64,000 nucleotides of DNA, taken from positions 1 to 64,000 of the forward strand of contig CAQPBJ010000008.1 of NCBI GenBank assembly GCA_948852945.1, written 5' to 3'. Made by a program: the position numbers and the translations under genes. The notes beneath the pieces are model-generated. The model saw only the letters and a list, made by a program, of their open reading frames with translations, was not told the DNA's origin and searched no databases. Origin of the DNA: an uncultured Clostridia bacterium. GTDB lineage: Bacteria > Bacillota > Clostridia > TANB77 > CAG-508. Positions 9,247 to 17,895 of this stretch are shown here, in pieces; the stretch's first letter is position 1; the number at the start of each line of letters is the position of its first letter.

Positions 9247-9921
9247 CTATTCAGTGCAAAAAATCGTCTCCCAGGTGTTACCTCCGTCCACGCTGACCTT
9301 CACCTCATTGGAATAAATCGCCATCGCTGCATCAGGATATCCAAAATACGGATTTACCCCTAACTTACTGCCTGCTCTCTCCAAAATTTCGTCTGCGACC
9401 CACTTCGAAGATAAATGCGCCCCCTCTTCCTCTATAGCAAAGTTTTTCGCAATCTCCCTCGCTAAAGTAGACTTAAAGAGCTCATCTTCTTTTTCGGAAT
9501 ACCGCCTCCTAAAAAATTTCTGGAAATCGACAGGCATACTGGCAATGTCCGTGCGGAAAAGTACTTTCTGCGCCCACCACTCAACAGCAACTTTGATGTT
9601 CTCAGGATATTCTTCTGTCTCAACGATGAATGGTGGATTAATGCCCACCACTACCTGACATATCTTCCTAAAAACAGTCGCATAGTCGTCGCCATCTGCA
9701 TATTCCTGCACCATCTTGTCTATCAGCTGCGGAAAAAGTTCGAAATTAGGAAGTACTTTTTCCTCCAAGACAGCTGTAAACACCAGTGCAAGCTTCTGTG
9801 GCGAAATACAGTATGGCACATCTTTAGTGCGTTCGTAAATACGCTCCGCTATCTTATGGATTTCCTCTGGAAGGTTGGGACAGATTTCTCTAGTCCGCAA
9901 AAATTCTCTGGGTTCTAACAT
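9247..9921 (-). CDS. Second isolated protein of foreign composition, unknown function
   Basis: A 224-residue soluble protein starting at ATG 9921 with AAGGAGG nine bases upstream. No motif is recognised. A helical N-terminal region (1-120) leads into a Trp/Phe-rich middle (VEWWAQKVLF near 128-137) and a C-terminal strand-rich tail ending DGGNTWETIFCTE. A sampled coding line (9301-9360) is 45 percent G+C, well above native genes, and codon choice resembles that of the foreign gene at 7747-8181. It has its own ribosome site and terminator. Two such genes around one tRNA suggest acquisition as cargo. No integrase is adjacent. A function should not be inferred. Confidence 0.78.
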   Translation of the reverse strand: MLEPREFLRTREICPNLPEEIHKIAERIYERTKDVPYCISPQKLALVFTAVLEEKVLPNFELFPQLIDKMVQEYADGDDYATVFRKICQVVVGINPPFIVETEEYPENIKVAVEWWAQKVLFRTDIASMPVDFQKFFRRRYSEKEDELFKSTLAREIAKNFAIEEEGAHLSSKWVADEILERAGSKLGVNPYFGYPDAAMAIYSNEVKVSVDGGNTWETIFCTE

Positions 9922-10000
9922 CTAGCGTTCCTCCTTCTATGCAAGTTTGCTTTTTAATTGTATCAAATTTAATGATATAAGTCAATTTTATGTAAACATA

Positions 10001-10033
10001 TAAAAAAAGAAGCCAATCTCGCTTCTTTTTTTT
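10001..10033 (-). terminator. Terminator of the CE4 deacetylase gene
   Basis: On the minus strand AAAAAAGAAGC, a GAGATTG loop and GCTTCTTTTTTT make a short stem with a long U tract, starting ten bases after the stop codon at 10042. Confidence 0.85.
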
Positions 10034-10041
10034 ACAATTTA

Positions 10042-11043
10042 TTATTCTGTCATAACATCATAATATGAACAAAATTCATATCCCTCATCTTTATATTTTT
10101 CTATAAGTTGTGGCAAAAACTCAACTGTTACATTCTTATCGCCAGCATCATGCATCAAAATAACTAAATTATCATCACCAGCAGCTGATTCATTCAAAGA
10201 AGCCCACATCTGATCTATAGTAGTACTTCCAGCTGAATCTCCTGTTAAACAATTCCAATTTGTATATGTTACTTGATTATCATTTAATACTTGAATAGCT
10301 TGTTGTTTTACATCATTATATTTTCCTCCTGAAGACCCACCTGGAAATCTAAACAAATGAGGATTATAATTTTGTACTCCTATAGCATTTCTAATAACAT
10401 TTAAACTTTGATTATATTCATTTAATACATTTTCTGGACTATAATAAATTTCACTATACACATGAGAGTATCCGTGACTTGCAATAAAATGACCTGAATC
10501 ATATATTCTTTTTGTTGTTTCAGGATTTTTTTCAACATTAGCACCTAAAACAAAAAAAGTTGCTTTAATATCATACTTATCTAATATTTCTAAAATTTCT
10601 TGTGTTCTTCCAGAAGGTCCATCATCAAATGTTAAATAAACTTTTTTAGTTTCTTCAAAATACACATCAACAACTTTTTTAGCAATTTCATCACTATATT
10701 GTGGTAATTGTGACTCCATTGCAGCATTTATATCATGAGCTGGAAATTTATTTTCCACTTTTGGAGCTACTGGTTCTTCTGAAGGCTTTGGAGTTTCAGA
10801 ACTTTTTGGACTTTCTTTTTTTATATTAGGATCTGCTTGTCCATTTATTCCTACAGTTTTTTCACCTTCCATAGCTAATGCCTCTTTACTATCTGATTTT
10901 CCTTTTATCATTTTAAAAGTAATGACACCAGTAAAGACAATAATTCCGATAGTCACTAATGCAATAATAACACAGAAAATTATAATTTTATTATTTTTTA
11001 TATTTACTCTTCCTTCTTCAAAAAATGACGGCTGTTTGTACAT
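10042..11043 (-). CDS. Membrane-anchored CE4 polysaccharide (peptidoglycan) deacetylase
   Basis: This 333-residue protein has a cytoplasmic tail, a membrane helix at about residues 20-45, a Pro/Ser/Lys-rich linker (about 60-105) and a NodB-homology domain from about 130. The CE4 motifs are present: TFDDGPS with Asp140 and Asp141, HGYSH with metal ligands His190 and His194, RFPGG in place of the usual RPPxG, and LMHD near the end. Family members remove acetyl groups from GlcNAc or MurNAc in the wall. The outer-face location follows from the topology. Which sugar it acts on is not decided by the sequence. It starts at ATG 11043 after GGGAG and is transcribed alone, divergent from dapA. Confidence 0.92.
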   Translation of the reverse strand: MYKQPSFFEEGRVNIKNNKIIIFCVIIALVTIGIIVFTGVITFKMIKGKSDSKEALAMEGEKTVGINGQADPNIKKESPKSSETPKPSEEPVAPKVENKFPAHDINAAMESQLPQYSDEIAKKVVDVYFEETKKVYLTFDDGPSGRTQEILEILDKYDIKATFFVLGANVEKNPETTKRIYDSGHFIASHGYSHVYSEIYYSPENVLNEYNQSLNVIRNAIGVQNYNPHLFRFPGGSSGGKYNDVKQQAIQVLNDNQVTYTNWNCLTGDSAGSTTIDQMWASLNESAAGDDNLVILMHDAGDKNVTVEFLPQLIEKYKDEGYEFCSYYDVMTE

Positions 11044-11253
11044 CTCTTTCTCCCAAAATTTATCTATACATAAATTATAATATCACATTAAATTTACTTT
11101 TACAATTCTAATTTTTTACCATTTTATATTTATTTTTTACCTGTTTTAGAATATAATATTACCATAAAAATTATAATTATGATTTTTATTTTAACAAAAT
11201 TCATTCACTAGAAATTATGAATAATAATTTCAAAAGAAAGGAATGATAATTTC

Positions 11254-12141
11254 ATGAAAAAAATATTATTTAAAGGCTGTGGAACAGCTATCGTAACACC
11301 ATTTGATGAAAATGGTGTAAACTTTAAAGAATTCGAAAAACTAATCGAATTTCAAATTTCAGAAGGAATTGATGCTTTAATAGTTTGCGGAACTACTGGT
11401 GAAAGTTCTTGTATGACATTAGAAGAAAGAAAACAAACAATAGAATTTGCTGTAAAAATTGCAAACAAAAGAGTTCCTATAATTGCTGGAACAGGAGCTA
11501 ATTGTACTAAATCTGCAATAGACTTTACAAAATGGGCAGAATCTGTTGGAGTTGATGGTGCTTTAATAGTAACTCCATATTACAACAAAACAACTCAAGA
11601 AGGCTTAATTGCACATTATACAGCAATTGCCAATTCAACTTCCCTACCTATTATTCTTTATAGCGTACCTAGTAGAACTGGTGTTAATATTACACCTCAA
11701 ACTTGTTTAGAACTTTCAAAAATTTCAAACATAGTTGCCATCAAAGAAGCTAGTGGCAACTTATCTCAAATTGCTGAAATCAAAGCACTATGCCGTGAAA
11801 ATTTACACATATATTCTGGAAACGATGATCAAATCGTACCTATTTTATCTTTAGGAGGTCTTGGAGTAATCTCTGTATTATCAAATATTGCTCCTAAATT
11901 TACTCATGAAATGGTAACAAATTTTTTAAACGGAAAAATAATTGAAAGTACTGATATGCAATTAGATTCTATTTATTTAACTAAAGCTCTATTTTCAGAA
12001 GTAAACCCTATCCCAGTAAAAGCTGCTTTAAATATATTAGGATACAATGTTGGCATTCCTAGATTGCCTCTTATAGAAATGACAGAAAAAGGTCAAGAAA
12101 AATTAAAGCAAGAAATGAAACAATTTGGACTACTAAAATAA
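11254..12141 (+). CDS. dapA: 4-hydroxy-tetrahydrodipicolinate synthase
   Basis: This 295-residue enzyme condenses pyruvate with aspartate semialdehyde in the lysine/diaminopimelate pathway. The pyruvate-binding GTTGESS motif sits at residues 47-53, the Schiff-base lysine is Lys164 (VAIKEASG), the catalytic tyrosine is Tyr136 (ILYSVPSRTG) and YSGNDD follows near 190. Length is standard. AAAGGAATG precedes the ATG. A TATAAT at 11152-11157 may be the -10 element, with no clear -35. I see no lysine riboswitch in the 210-base leader. It forms a two-gene unit with dapB 22 bases downstream, and supplies diaminopimelate for wall (and dipicolinate for spores, if made). Confidence 0.96.
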   Translation: MKKILFKGCGTAIVTPFDENGVNFKEFEKLIEFQISEGIDALIVCGTTGESSCMTLEERKQTIEFAVKIANKRVPIIAGTGANCTKSAIDFTKWAESVGVDGALIVTPYYNKTTQEGLIAHYTAIANSTSLPIILYSVPSRTGVNITPQTCLELSKISNIVAIKEASGNLSQIAEIKALCRENLHIYSGNDDQIVPILSLGGLGVISVLSNIAPKFTHEMVTNFLNGKIIESTDMQLDSIYLTKALFSEVNPIPVKAALNILGYNVGIPRLPLIEMTEKGQEKLKQEMKQFGLLK

Positions 12142-12163
12142 ATAAAAATATTTGGAGGAAAAA

Positions 12164-12916
12164 ATGATAAAAGTATTAATAAACGGATGCAATGGAAAAA
12201 TGGGACAAGAAGTTGTAAATGCTGTTTTAAGAAATGACAAATTTGAAACAGTTTGTGGAGTTGACAGATTAGATACTGGTGATAATAACTTTCCTGTATA
12301 TACTGACACTAACCTAATAAAAGAAACTCCTGATGTAATAATTGATTTCTCTATTCCTGTAGCAACATTTAAAATATTAGATTATGCTATTTCTAAAAAA
12401 ATTCCAGTGGTAATTGCTACAACTGGTTTTACTGATGAAGAATTAGTAAAAATAAAAGAGTATTCAAAACAAATACCTATTTTTAGATCTGCAAATATGT
12501 CTTTTGAAATTAGCTTAATGAGTCATATTGTTTCAGAAATTGCTAAATACTTACCTAAATCAGATATTGAAATTATTGAAACTCATCATAATAGAAAAGT
12601 TGATGCTCCTTCTGGAACTGCATTAGTTTTAGCAGATAAAATTAATGAAACTCTTAACAATGAAAAATATTATGAATTTAATAGACATGATAAAAGAGAA
12701 AAAAGAAATCCTAAAGAAATTGGTATTCATTCAATTCGTGGAGGAAATGTTGTTGGTGAACATACTGTAAGTTTCTTTACTGAAACAGAATGTTTTCAAG
12801 TTACTCATACAGCTCAATCAAGAGGTGTTTTTGCTGATGGAAGTTTAAGAGCTGCTGAATATTTAGTAGTTCAAGATCCAGGATTTTATAATATGAATAA
12901 CATCTTTTCTAAATAA
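12164..12916 (+). CDS. dapB: 4-hydroxy-tetrahydrodipicolinate reductase
   Basis: I set the start at ATG 12164, five bases after GGAGG; the in-frame TTG at 12152 overlaps that ribosome site. The 250-residue product has the NAD(P)-binding INGCNGKMGQEVV at its N terminus, the ATTGFTDEE region, the catalytic-region signature EIIETHHNRKVDAPSGTA and HSIRGGNVVGEHTVSF. It reduces the DapA product in diaminopimelate synthesis. Repeat element A begins five bases beyond its stop codon and may also act as its terminator. Confidence 0.96.
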   Translation: MIKVLINGCNGKMGQEVVNAVLRNDKFETVCGVDRLDTGDNNFPVYTDTNLIKETPDVIIDFSIPVATFKILDYAISKKIPVVIATTGFTDEELVKIKEYSKQIPIFRSANMSFEISLMSHIVSEIAKYLPKSDIEIIETHHNRKVDAPSGTALVLADKINETLNNEKYYEFNRHDKREKRNPKEIGIHSIRGGNVVGEHTVSFFTETECFQVTHTAQSRGVFADGSLRAAEYLVVQDPGFYNMNNIFSK

Positions 12917-12920
12917 TATT

Positions 12921-13179
12921 GTTGTCAATGGGAACGTTCTTTTTTGACAATTAAAATAATTATATATAAATAAAATAAGATATAGTTTTTAAAATTTTTC
13001 TCTTCGCAATCTCCGAATAAAAAACTCCGTTTTTATATTGTAGATTGCTCAAATTCGCACTTCACGAAATTTCATTTCGTTTCGTTTAGTCGTTAGCGCA
13101 ATTTTAAAACACTATATCTTATTTTATTTATCTTTGCTAATGTTTCATAGTTGTCAAAAAGAACGTCCCCATAGACAAC
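12921..13179 (+). repeat. Nested inverted-repeat element, family 1 copy A
   Basis: It fills the gap between the convergent genes dapB and the LTA-synthase homologue. Outer arms at 12921-12950 (GTTGTCAATGGGAACGTTCT onward) and 13151-13179 are inverted copies with few mismatches. Inside, 12966-12985 and 13112-13131 form a perfect 20-pair stem. The centre holds GCAATCT/AGATTGC with an AATAAAAA/TTTTTATATT hairpin inside it, and a seven-pair hairpin ACGAAAT/ATTTCGT (13064-13080). The core 12966-13131 matches 43011-43175 (copy B), including 64 identical bases at 13000-13063. The outer-arm string resembles extragenic palindromes linked to Y1-type transposases in Firmicutes, from memory. No transposase lies in the window. 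Confidence 0.9.
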
Positions 13180-13182
13180 ATT

Positions 13183-15048
13183 TTATCTATCAAACATGTT
13201 GTAATAAATAACTTTCCAATATTCTTGAAGCTTATCATAATAAGGTGACTCTGTATCATTTGTACTATACAAATTTCCATCTTTATCTTTATAATACGAA
13301 TTAGTAATAACAGGTATCTCTTCTCTTAATTCTTTAACATATTTAGTATATGAATCAAGAGGCATATTTGCTGTTTCTAATAACAAACCTTGAAGATAAT
13401 TAGGACTCACCTCTATTCCACTTTTTTCTTCAATATCATAATTAGCATATATGAAAAATGGAACTGTATGAGAAGCCTCTTCATCTTTGTATATATCAGC
13501 TTTTTCGTAATTTTTAAGTTGATCAATATTAGGTTGATGATCCCCAAAGAAAAGCATAATAATTTTTTCTTCATAATTATCTACAAAATCAAGCAATAAT
13601 CCAAGTGCTTTATCTGAACCATACTCTAATTGCAAATAACTATTAAGTCCAGCATCTGTTTCTGTGAAAGTAATTCCATCTGGATCAACTCTATAATAAG
13701 GCATATGATTTTCCATTGTTACCAAGAAACTAAAATTCTTTTCATTCTGCTCTTTGTTTCTCATTATTTCATAATATTCTTCATAAAAAGACCAATCTGT
13801 AGGATATTCTCTATATCCATAATCTAATTTAGTCATACTATCATAAAATTTAGAATGATCAAATTTTAAAAATTTATTATATATTTTCTCTCTACTATAC
13901 CCACTCTTATCCCATGAATGCATTCCATATGTAGTATAGTCTAAATCATTCATATATGAAACAATGCTAGGTCTAACTTCAGATGTAATATATTGTTGAT
14001 ATGGCATAGAACCTGATGGTAAAAAAGCTGTAACACTTTGAGTTAAAGCTTCCCATTCAATATTTGCTGTTCCTCCTCCAAATTGTGAAGAATGCATCGT
14101 ACCGCTAATAACATTTTCTCTATTTAAAATACTATGATATGTTTCTATTGGATCTGTAGATAATTCTATTTTAAAAGATTTTTGTAAATCTGAAAAAGAC
14201 TCATTCATTACTATTAAAACATTAGGCGAATCAGATGACTCATAATTAGTAGTATCATCTGAATACTGTTCTAAAATATGTATTACAATTTCTTTATCAT
14301 AATTTTTAGGTTTACTAACTTTAATATCTTTCGCCATTCTTACTATTGTTAGACCCATTCCAGAATTTGCATAAGCGTTGTTTATATTCCAAAGCTCAAC
14401 TGTATCTGTAATATAATTTGGTCCAAAGAAAGCTAAAATACCTACTACCCCTAAAACTATACCTACTATTTTAGCACGAGTAGTTCTTATTTCTCTCTTC
14501 TCTTTTATCTTTATTTTCCACAAAACTAACATTAATAAAACAAACAAAATTGTAGCTACAATAAAGTTTCCATCTATTGTTGGTTTTATTCCACTTGCTA
14601 CATTCATCGCTGTTCTAATTGAATAAATATCAGAAATTGTAACAGAAATTCCTCTTGTTTGTGTAACTACATAGTTAATAACGCCAAATATAAATGTAAA
14701 TGCCGTAATAAAGCCTAAAGCAAATTTAGTTCTATTCGTTAGACCATATATTATCCAGTATATGAAAACAAATAAAAGATAATTAGCCCACCATTTAGGT
14801 AACTTGAAAAAATCGCTCCAAGTATTTTTTAATCCCTCTGCTCTTTCTGACACAGTAGAAGAAAATCCGAATATCTTTTGAAATACTACATTATTTCCAT
14901 TTAAAAATTCAGACATAAAATATAGAAATAAGAAAAATAACATAAGAAATATTAATCTTTTCTTATCTAATTTTTTCCATATTCTTTTAATTTTCTCTTT
15001 TAGATTTCTAAATCTACTATCTTTAGTTTCTACGTCTTTTTCTTCCAT
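13183..15048 (-). CDS. LTA-synthase-family phosphoglycerol transferase
   Basis: A 621-residue membrane enzyme. Five hydrophobic segments occupy about residues 30-225, followed by an extracellular sulfatase-fold domain. Glu283 in IVMNESFSD and Thr327 in FGGGTANIEWEAL correspond to the metal ligand and Thr nucleophile of LtaS. MHSWDKSGYSR and FGDHQPN supply further metal ligands. LtaS relatives move glycerol phosphate from phosphatidylglycerol onto a growing polymer. Here the enzyme ends a surface-polysaccharide gene run and has the GGGTANIEWE variant, so it may decorate that polysaccharide rather than make lipoteichoic acid. That is inference. It follows the UDP-sugar pyrophosphorylase gene by 11 bases, suggesting cotranscription. 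Confidence 0.9.
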   Translation of the reverse strand: MEEKDVETKDSRFRNLKEKIKRIWKKLDKKRLIFLMLFFLFLYFMSEFLNGNNVVFQKIFGFSSTVSERAEGLKNTWSDFFKLPKWWANYLLFVFIYWIIYGLTNRTKFALGFITAFTFIFGVINYVVTQTRGISVTISDIYSIRTAMNVASGIKPTIDGNFIVATILFVLLMLVLWKIKIKEKREIRTTRAKIVGIVLGVVGILAFFGPNYITDTVELWNINNAYANSGMGLTIVRMAKDIKVSKPKNYDKEIVIHILEQYSDDTTNYESSDSPNVLIVMNESFSDLQKSFKIELSTDPIETYHSILNRENVISGTMHSSQFGGGTANIEWEALTQSVTAFLPSGSMPYQQYITSEVRPSIVSYMNDLDYTTYGMHSWDKSGYSREKIYNKFLKFDHSKFYDSMTKLDYGYREYPTDWSFYEEYYEIMRNKEQNEKNFSFLVTMENHMPYYRVDPDGITFTETDAGLNSYLQLEYGSDKALGLLLDFVDNYEEKIIMLFFGDHQPNIDQLKNYEKADIYKDEEASHTVPFFIYANYDIEEKSGIEVSPNYLQGLLLETANMPLDSYTKYVKELREEIPVITNSYYKDKDGNLYSTNDTESPYYDKLQEYWKVIYYNMFDR

Positions 15049-15059
15049 TAATATTACCT

Positions 15060-16310
15060 TTATTCTTTATTATTTCTCCAATAATTATTATAAAGTTCTT
15101 TAGCAGTTTCTGGACTATCTACTCCTTCTTTATTTTTTACAGGAGCAAAATCAATTTCTCTAGTTCCTCTTAAAATAGCTATATCATCTACATAATTAAA
15201 AGAATCAAATATAAATGTTTCGAACTTATAGCTATTTGGTTCTTCTGGAACAACTAATTCTCCATTTTCATTTAAATAACTATTCTTTTTATGAGCTTTA
15301 TGATAAGGAAGTGTAATTTCTGCTAACTTCTTTAAAATATTTATACTAAATAAATTACACATAATATGAGATTCGCCATATACTAAATCCCCATCTTCAT
15401 CAACAGCTTCTGCTAATTTCTTAGAAAGCTCTGAATATTCAATAACACCTACTTGACCGTCTTTCTTGCAAATTACTCCAACTCTCTCATATGGATTATT
15501 TTTAAGAATAGATTTAGTAGCAATATCTACTCCTCTTTCTTCAGCCAAACCAATTAACGTAGTATCTACCATTTTTAATAGTACATTATCAATACTTCCA
15601 ATAAATACCCATTTAACTCCACGTTTTTCCATATCAGCTAAACAACCACTAATAGACATTGATTTAAATATACCACCATTGCCATCAGAAGCTTCTTTAA
15701 TCACTTTATTTTCGCTTATTAATAATTTACCTTGTTCATTAATTAAAGGCATTTGTCCTTGTTTAAAAAACATAACATCTTTTTTAGGATAATCAAAGTA
15801 ATTATGTTCTTCAAAAAATTCTATAATTTCATCATTATTTTCTTCACTCGTCATAATATACCAAGGAATAGTAACATCAAATAATTTATTTGCTCTTTTT
15901 AATGTATCACAAACAATTTCAAATAAATATTTAGGTTCAGGCTCAACATCAATTTTAAATGTTCCTTTAGGTTTACTATATCCAAGTCTTGTCCCTTGAC
16001 CACCAGACATAGTTGCAACAGCGAATTGATTTGATGCAATAATATTTTTACCCAAAGCGTCAATTTCTTCTAACTGCTCTTCTGTAAGCTTATTTTTCTT
16101 TAAAGCTGAAATAGGCTCAATAACCTTTTCACTATTAACTTCTTCTTTAGTAAGTTCATTATATAAATTTTTTAAATTTTCAAAATCTAATTTTTCAATT
16201 TGATTTGCTAATGTTTCTTTTTCTTCTTCTGTTAATTTTTCCATAATCTTAATAATATGAGTTTGATCATATTTCTTAAGTTTTTCTATTGTTTCTTCAA
16301 AATTTTTCAT
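15060..16310 (-). CDS. UDPGP-family UDP-sugar pyrophosphorylase
   Basis: The 416-residue protein belongs to the UDPGP family (eukaryotic-type UDP-GlcNAc/UDP-glucose pyrophosphorylases), not the GalU or GlmU families. The nucleotide-binding loop MSGGQGTRLGYSKPKGTF lies near residues 110-127. It is followed by PWYIMTSEENN, EASDGNGGIFKSM, WVFIGSIDNVLLKM and NPYERVGV. An extra helical N-terminal region (1-100) is typical. It makes a UDP-activated sugar for the polysaccharide machinery around it. UDP-GlcNAc or UDP-glucose cannot be distinguished by eye. It sits between the GT14 gene (its 5' neighbour, separated by a terminator) and the phosphoglycerol transferase. Confidence 0.85.
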   Translation of the reverse strand: MKNFEETIEKLKKYDQTHIIKIMEKLTEEEKETLANQIEKLDFENLKNLYNELTKEEVNSEKVIEPISALKKNKLTEEQLEEIDALGKNIIASNQFAVATMSGGQGTRLGYSKPKGTFKIDVEPEPKYLFEIVCDTLKRANKLFDVTIPWYIMTSEENNDEIIEFFEEHNYFDYPKKDVMFFKQGQMPLINEQGKLLISENKVIKEASDGNGGIFKSMSISGCLADMEKRGVKWVFIGSIDNVLLKMVDTTLIGLAEERGVDIATKSILKNNPYERVGVICKKDGQVGVIEYSELSKKLAEAVDEDGDLVYGESHIMCNLFSINILKKLAEITLPYHKAHKKNSYLNENGELVVPEEPNSYKFETFIFDSFNYVDDIAILRGTREIDFAPVKNKEGVDSPETAKELYNNYWRNNKE

Positions 16311-16391
16311 AAATTCACTCCTATTTTTTCGCTTTAACAGCTCAAAACACTTTTCTATTGGTAAAAACCTAGCTTATTATATAATATTCAA

Positions 16392-16445
16392 GCCAAAAAG
16401 TAAATAGCACAAAAAAGCCTGAAAAATCAAGTTTTTGTGCTATTT
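16392..16445 (-). terminator. Terminator after the polysaccharide gene run
   Basis: AAATAGCACAAAAA (16402-16415) and TTTTTGTGCTATTT (16432-16445) form a perfect 14-pair stem just past the GT14 stop codon. On the minus strand it is followed by ACTTTTTGG. It suggests that the UDP-sugar pyrophosphorylase and LTA-synthase homologue form a separate transcript. Confidence 0.85.
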
Positions 16446-16455
16446 ATTTTCATCT

Positions 16456-17340
16456 TTAATCATTACTAGCTTTAATTCTTTTAATCAAAATATTGATAAT
16501 CTCATAATCTACATTAGTATCAAATTTTCTAGCCCACAAGTGATGAGTACTTAATAACATATCTTTATCTTCCTTTTTCCAAATATATGGTTTTCCTTTT
16601 ACGCCTCTGCTCCAATTAATCATTCTAAGATTTCCATCATCAATTCCACCCGCATACACATTATTTTTGAACTCCGAATTCTCGACAATAGTCTGAATAA
16701 TAAATTCATCAGCACATTTAGAATATTTGAAATATTTATCTACCAATTGTTTTTTAGATAAAACATATTCAGCTAAATCACCTGTTATACTAAACCAATT
16801 TGAGCCTTTTTGTAAATTAAAGTTTATATCTTTTACTCTATTAACTCTAAAAAGCTTTTGAATTTTCACTAAAATATAATCTAATATATTAAAATTCTTT
16901 CCAGAAGCTTCTTGAAATAACCAATAATACTTAATTCTATCTGTGTATTTAGCATCTTCATAAACAGGATTATCAAAAGATACATATTCTGTTCCTTTAT
17001 TTTGTTCAAAAAAATTATAAATATATTCAGAACTTTTAAGAGGAAAATCTTTTCCAGAAATATAATGTACATATGAATATTTTTTCGTTTTGCACGCCAT
17101 ATCTAATAAATCATATGTTAATTGAATTTGAGAAAAACCTCCCCAACTAACACTTCTTCTAGCTATAAAAAAGACATTAGACTTCTTTACTGCATTTCTT
17201 ATTTTTTCTTCATCATATTCTTTCGATTTTATGTCTATATGTATAAATATATCATTATATTCATAATCAATAGCTTTTAATAACTTCAATAATAAATCAA
17301 ATTGATCATGTGCTGCAATTAAATATGCTTGATAATTCAT
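16456..17340 (-). CDS. GT14 (core-2/I-branching type) glycosyltransferase
   Basis: The 294-residue protein starts YLIAAHDQFDLLLKLLKAID and continues DIFIHIDIKS, SVSWGGFSQIQLTYDLL, YVHYISGKDFPLKS and GTEYVSFDN, which together are the family 14 pattern. GT14 enzymes add GlcNAc or xylose in beta linkage with retention of the inverting fold and no DxD motif. No membrane segment is seen. As the last gene of the assembly run it probably adds a branch to the repeating unit. The acceptor is unknown. The ATG follows AGGAGAA. Confidence 0.88.
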   Translation of the reverse strand: MNYQAYLIAAHDQFDLLLKLLKAIDYEYNDIFIHIDIKSKEYDEEKIRNAVKKSNVFFIARRSVSWGGFSQIQLTYDLLDMACKTKKYSYVHYISGKDFPLKSSEYIYNFFEQNKGTEYVSFDNPVYEDAKYTDRIKYYWLFQEASGKNFNILDYILVKIQKLFRVNRVKDINFNLQKGSNWFSITGDLAEYVLSKKQLVDKYFKYSKCADEFIIQTIVENSEFKNNVYAGGIDDGNLRMINWSRGVKGKPYIWKKEDKDMLLSTHHLWARKFDTNVDYEIINILIKRIKASND

Positions 17341-17367
17341 TTGTAATTCTCCTCTTCTTACTATAAT

Positions 17368-17871
17368 TTATACTTTTCGTTCTTTATCCATTTTAATTAC
17401 TTCTCGTATTAAAAAATATATACTACAAACTAACATGTATATCCCAATTCCAACTAAAGATCCTACAGTATCTATTAAACAATCCATTATACTAGCTGTC
17501 CTTGAATCTACAAAATACTGATGAAACTCATCTAACATAGAACATAATATACATATAAATAAGACTATCACAAATTTTTTTAATACTTTAACATTATATT
17601 TATCTATAAAAATCATTAAAAGAATTGCTAAAAGCATATATTCTATAGAATGAGCAATTTTCCTAAATAGCTGATTATATTGTTTTACAAATTCAGCAGT
17701 ATCTCTTTTCTTATCAAAATTCGTTATTTCTACAATTTTTTCTAATACCTTTTCACTACTTAAATTAGAAGTTTTCCCAGACATATTCGAAAAAGCAAAA
17801 ATACTAATTAAACATATGACTATTAAAATAGCATTTATTATTTTCTTCCAATCTATGTTTTTCTTTTCCAT
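17368..17871 (-). CDS. VanZ-like family membrane protein (first copy)
   Basis: This 167-residue protein has about four membrane helices. The VanZ-like signatures are AFSNMSGKTSNLSSEKV near residue 25, RKIAHSIEYMLLAI near 70 and LDEFHQYFVDSRTASIMDCLID near 110. Homologues sit in exopolysaccharide and glycopeptide-resistance loci. Their biochemical role is not settled. A paralogue with the same three motifs lies at the other end of the polysaccharide locus (34029-34475). The placement between the flippase and GT14 suggests a membrane-level role in export or modification. Confidence 0.85.
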   Translation of the reverse strand: MEKKNIDWKKIINAILIVICLISIFAFSNMSGKTSNLSSEKVLEKIVEITNFDKKRDTAEFVKQYNQLFRKIAHSIEYMLLAILLMIFIDKYNVKVLKKFVIVLFICILCSMLDEFHQYFVDSRTASIMDCLIDTVGSLVGIGIYMLVCSIYFLIREVIKMDKERKV

Positions 17872-17895
17872 ATTATTTCCAATCTTTTTTCAAAA

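Noticed and set aside
11044..11253. Possible lysine riboswitch before dapA
   Set aside because: The leader is 210 bases and AT-rich, with no conserved aptamer helices visible.
12921..13179. Reading element A as an insertion sequence with a transposase
   Set aside because: The core is only about 165 bp with no open frame; it is at most a non-autonomous element.
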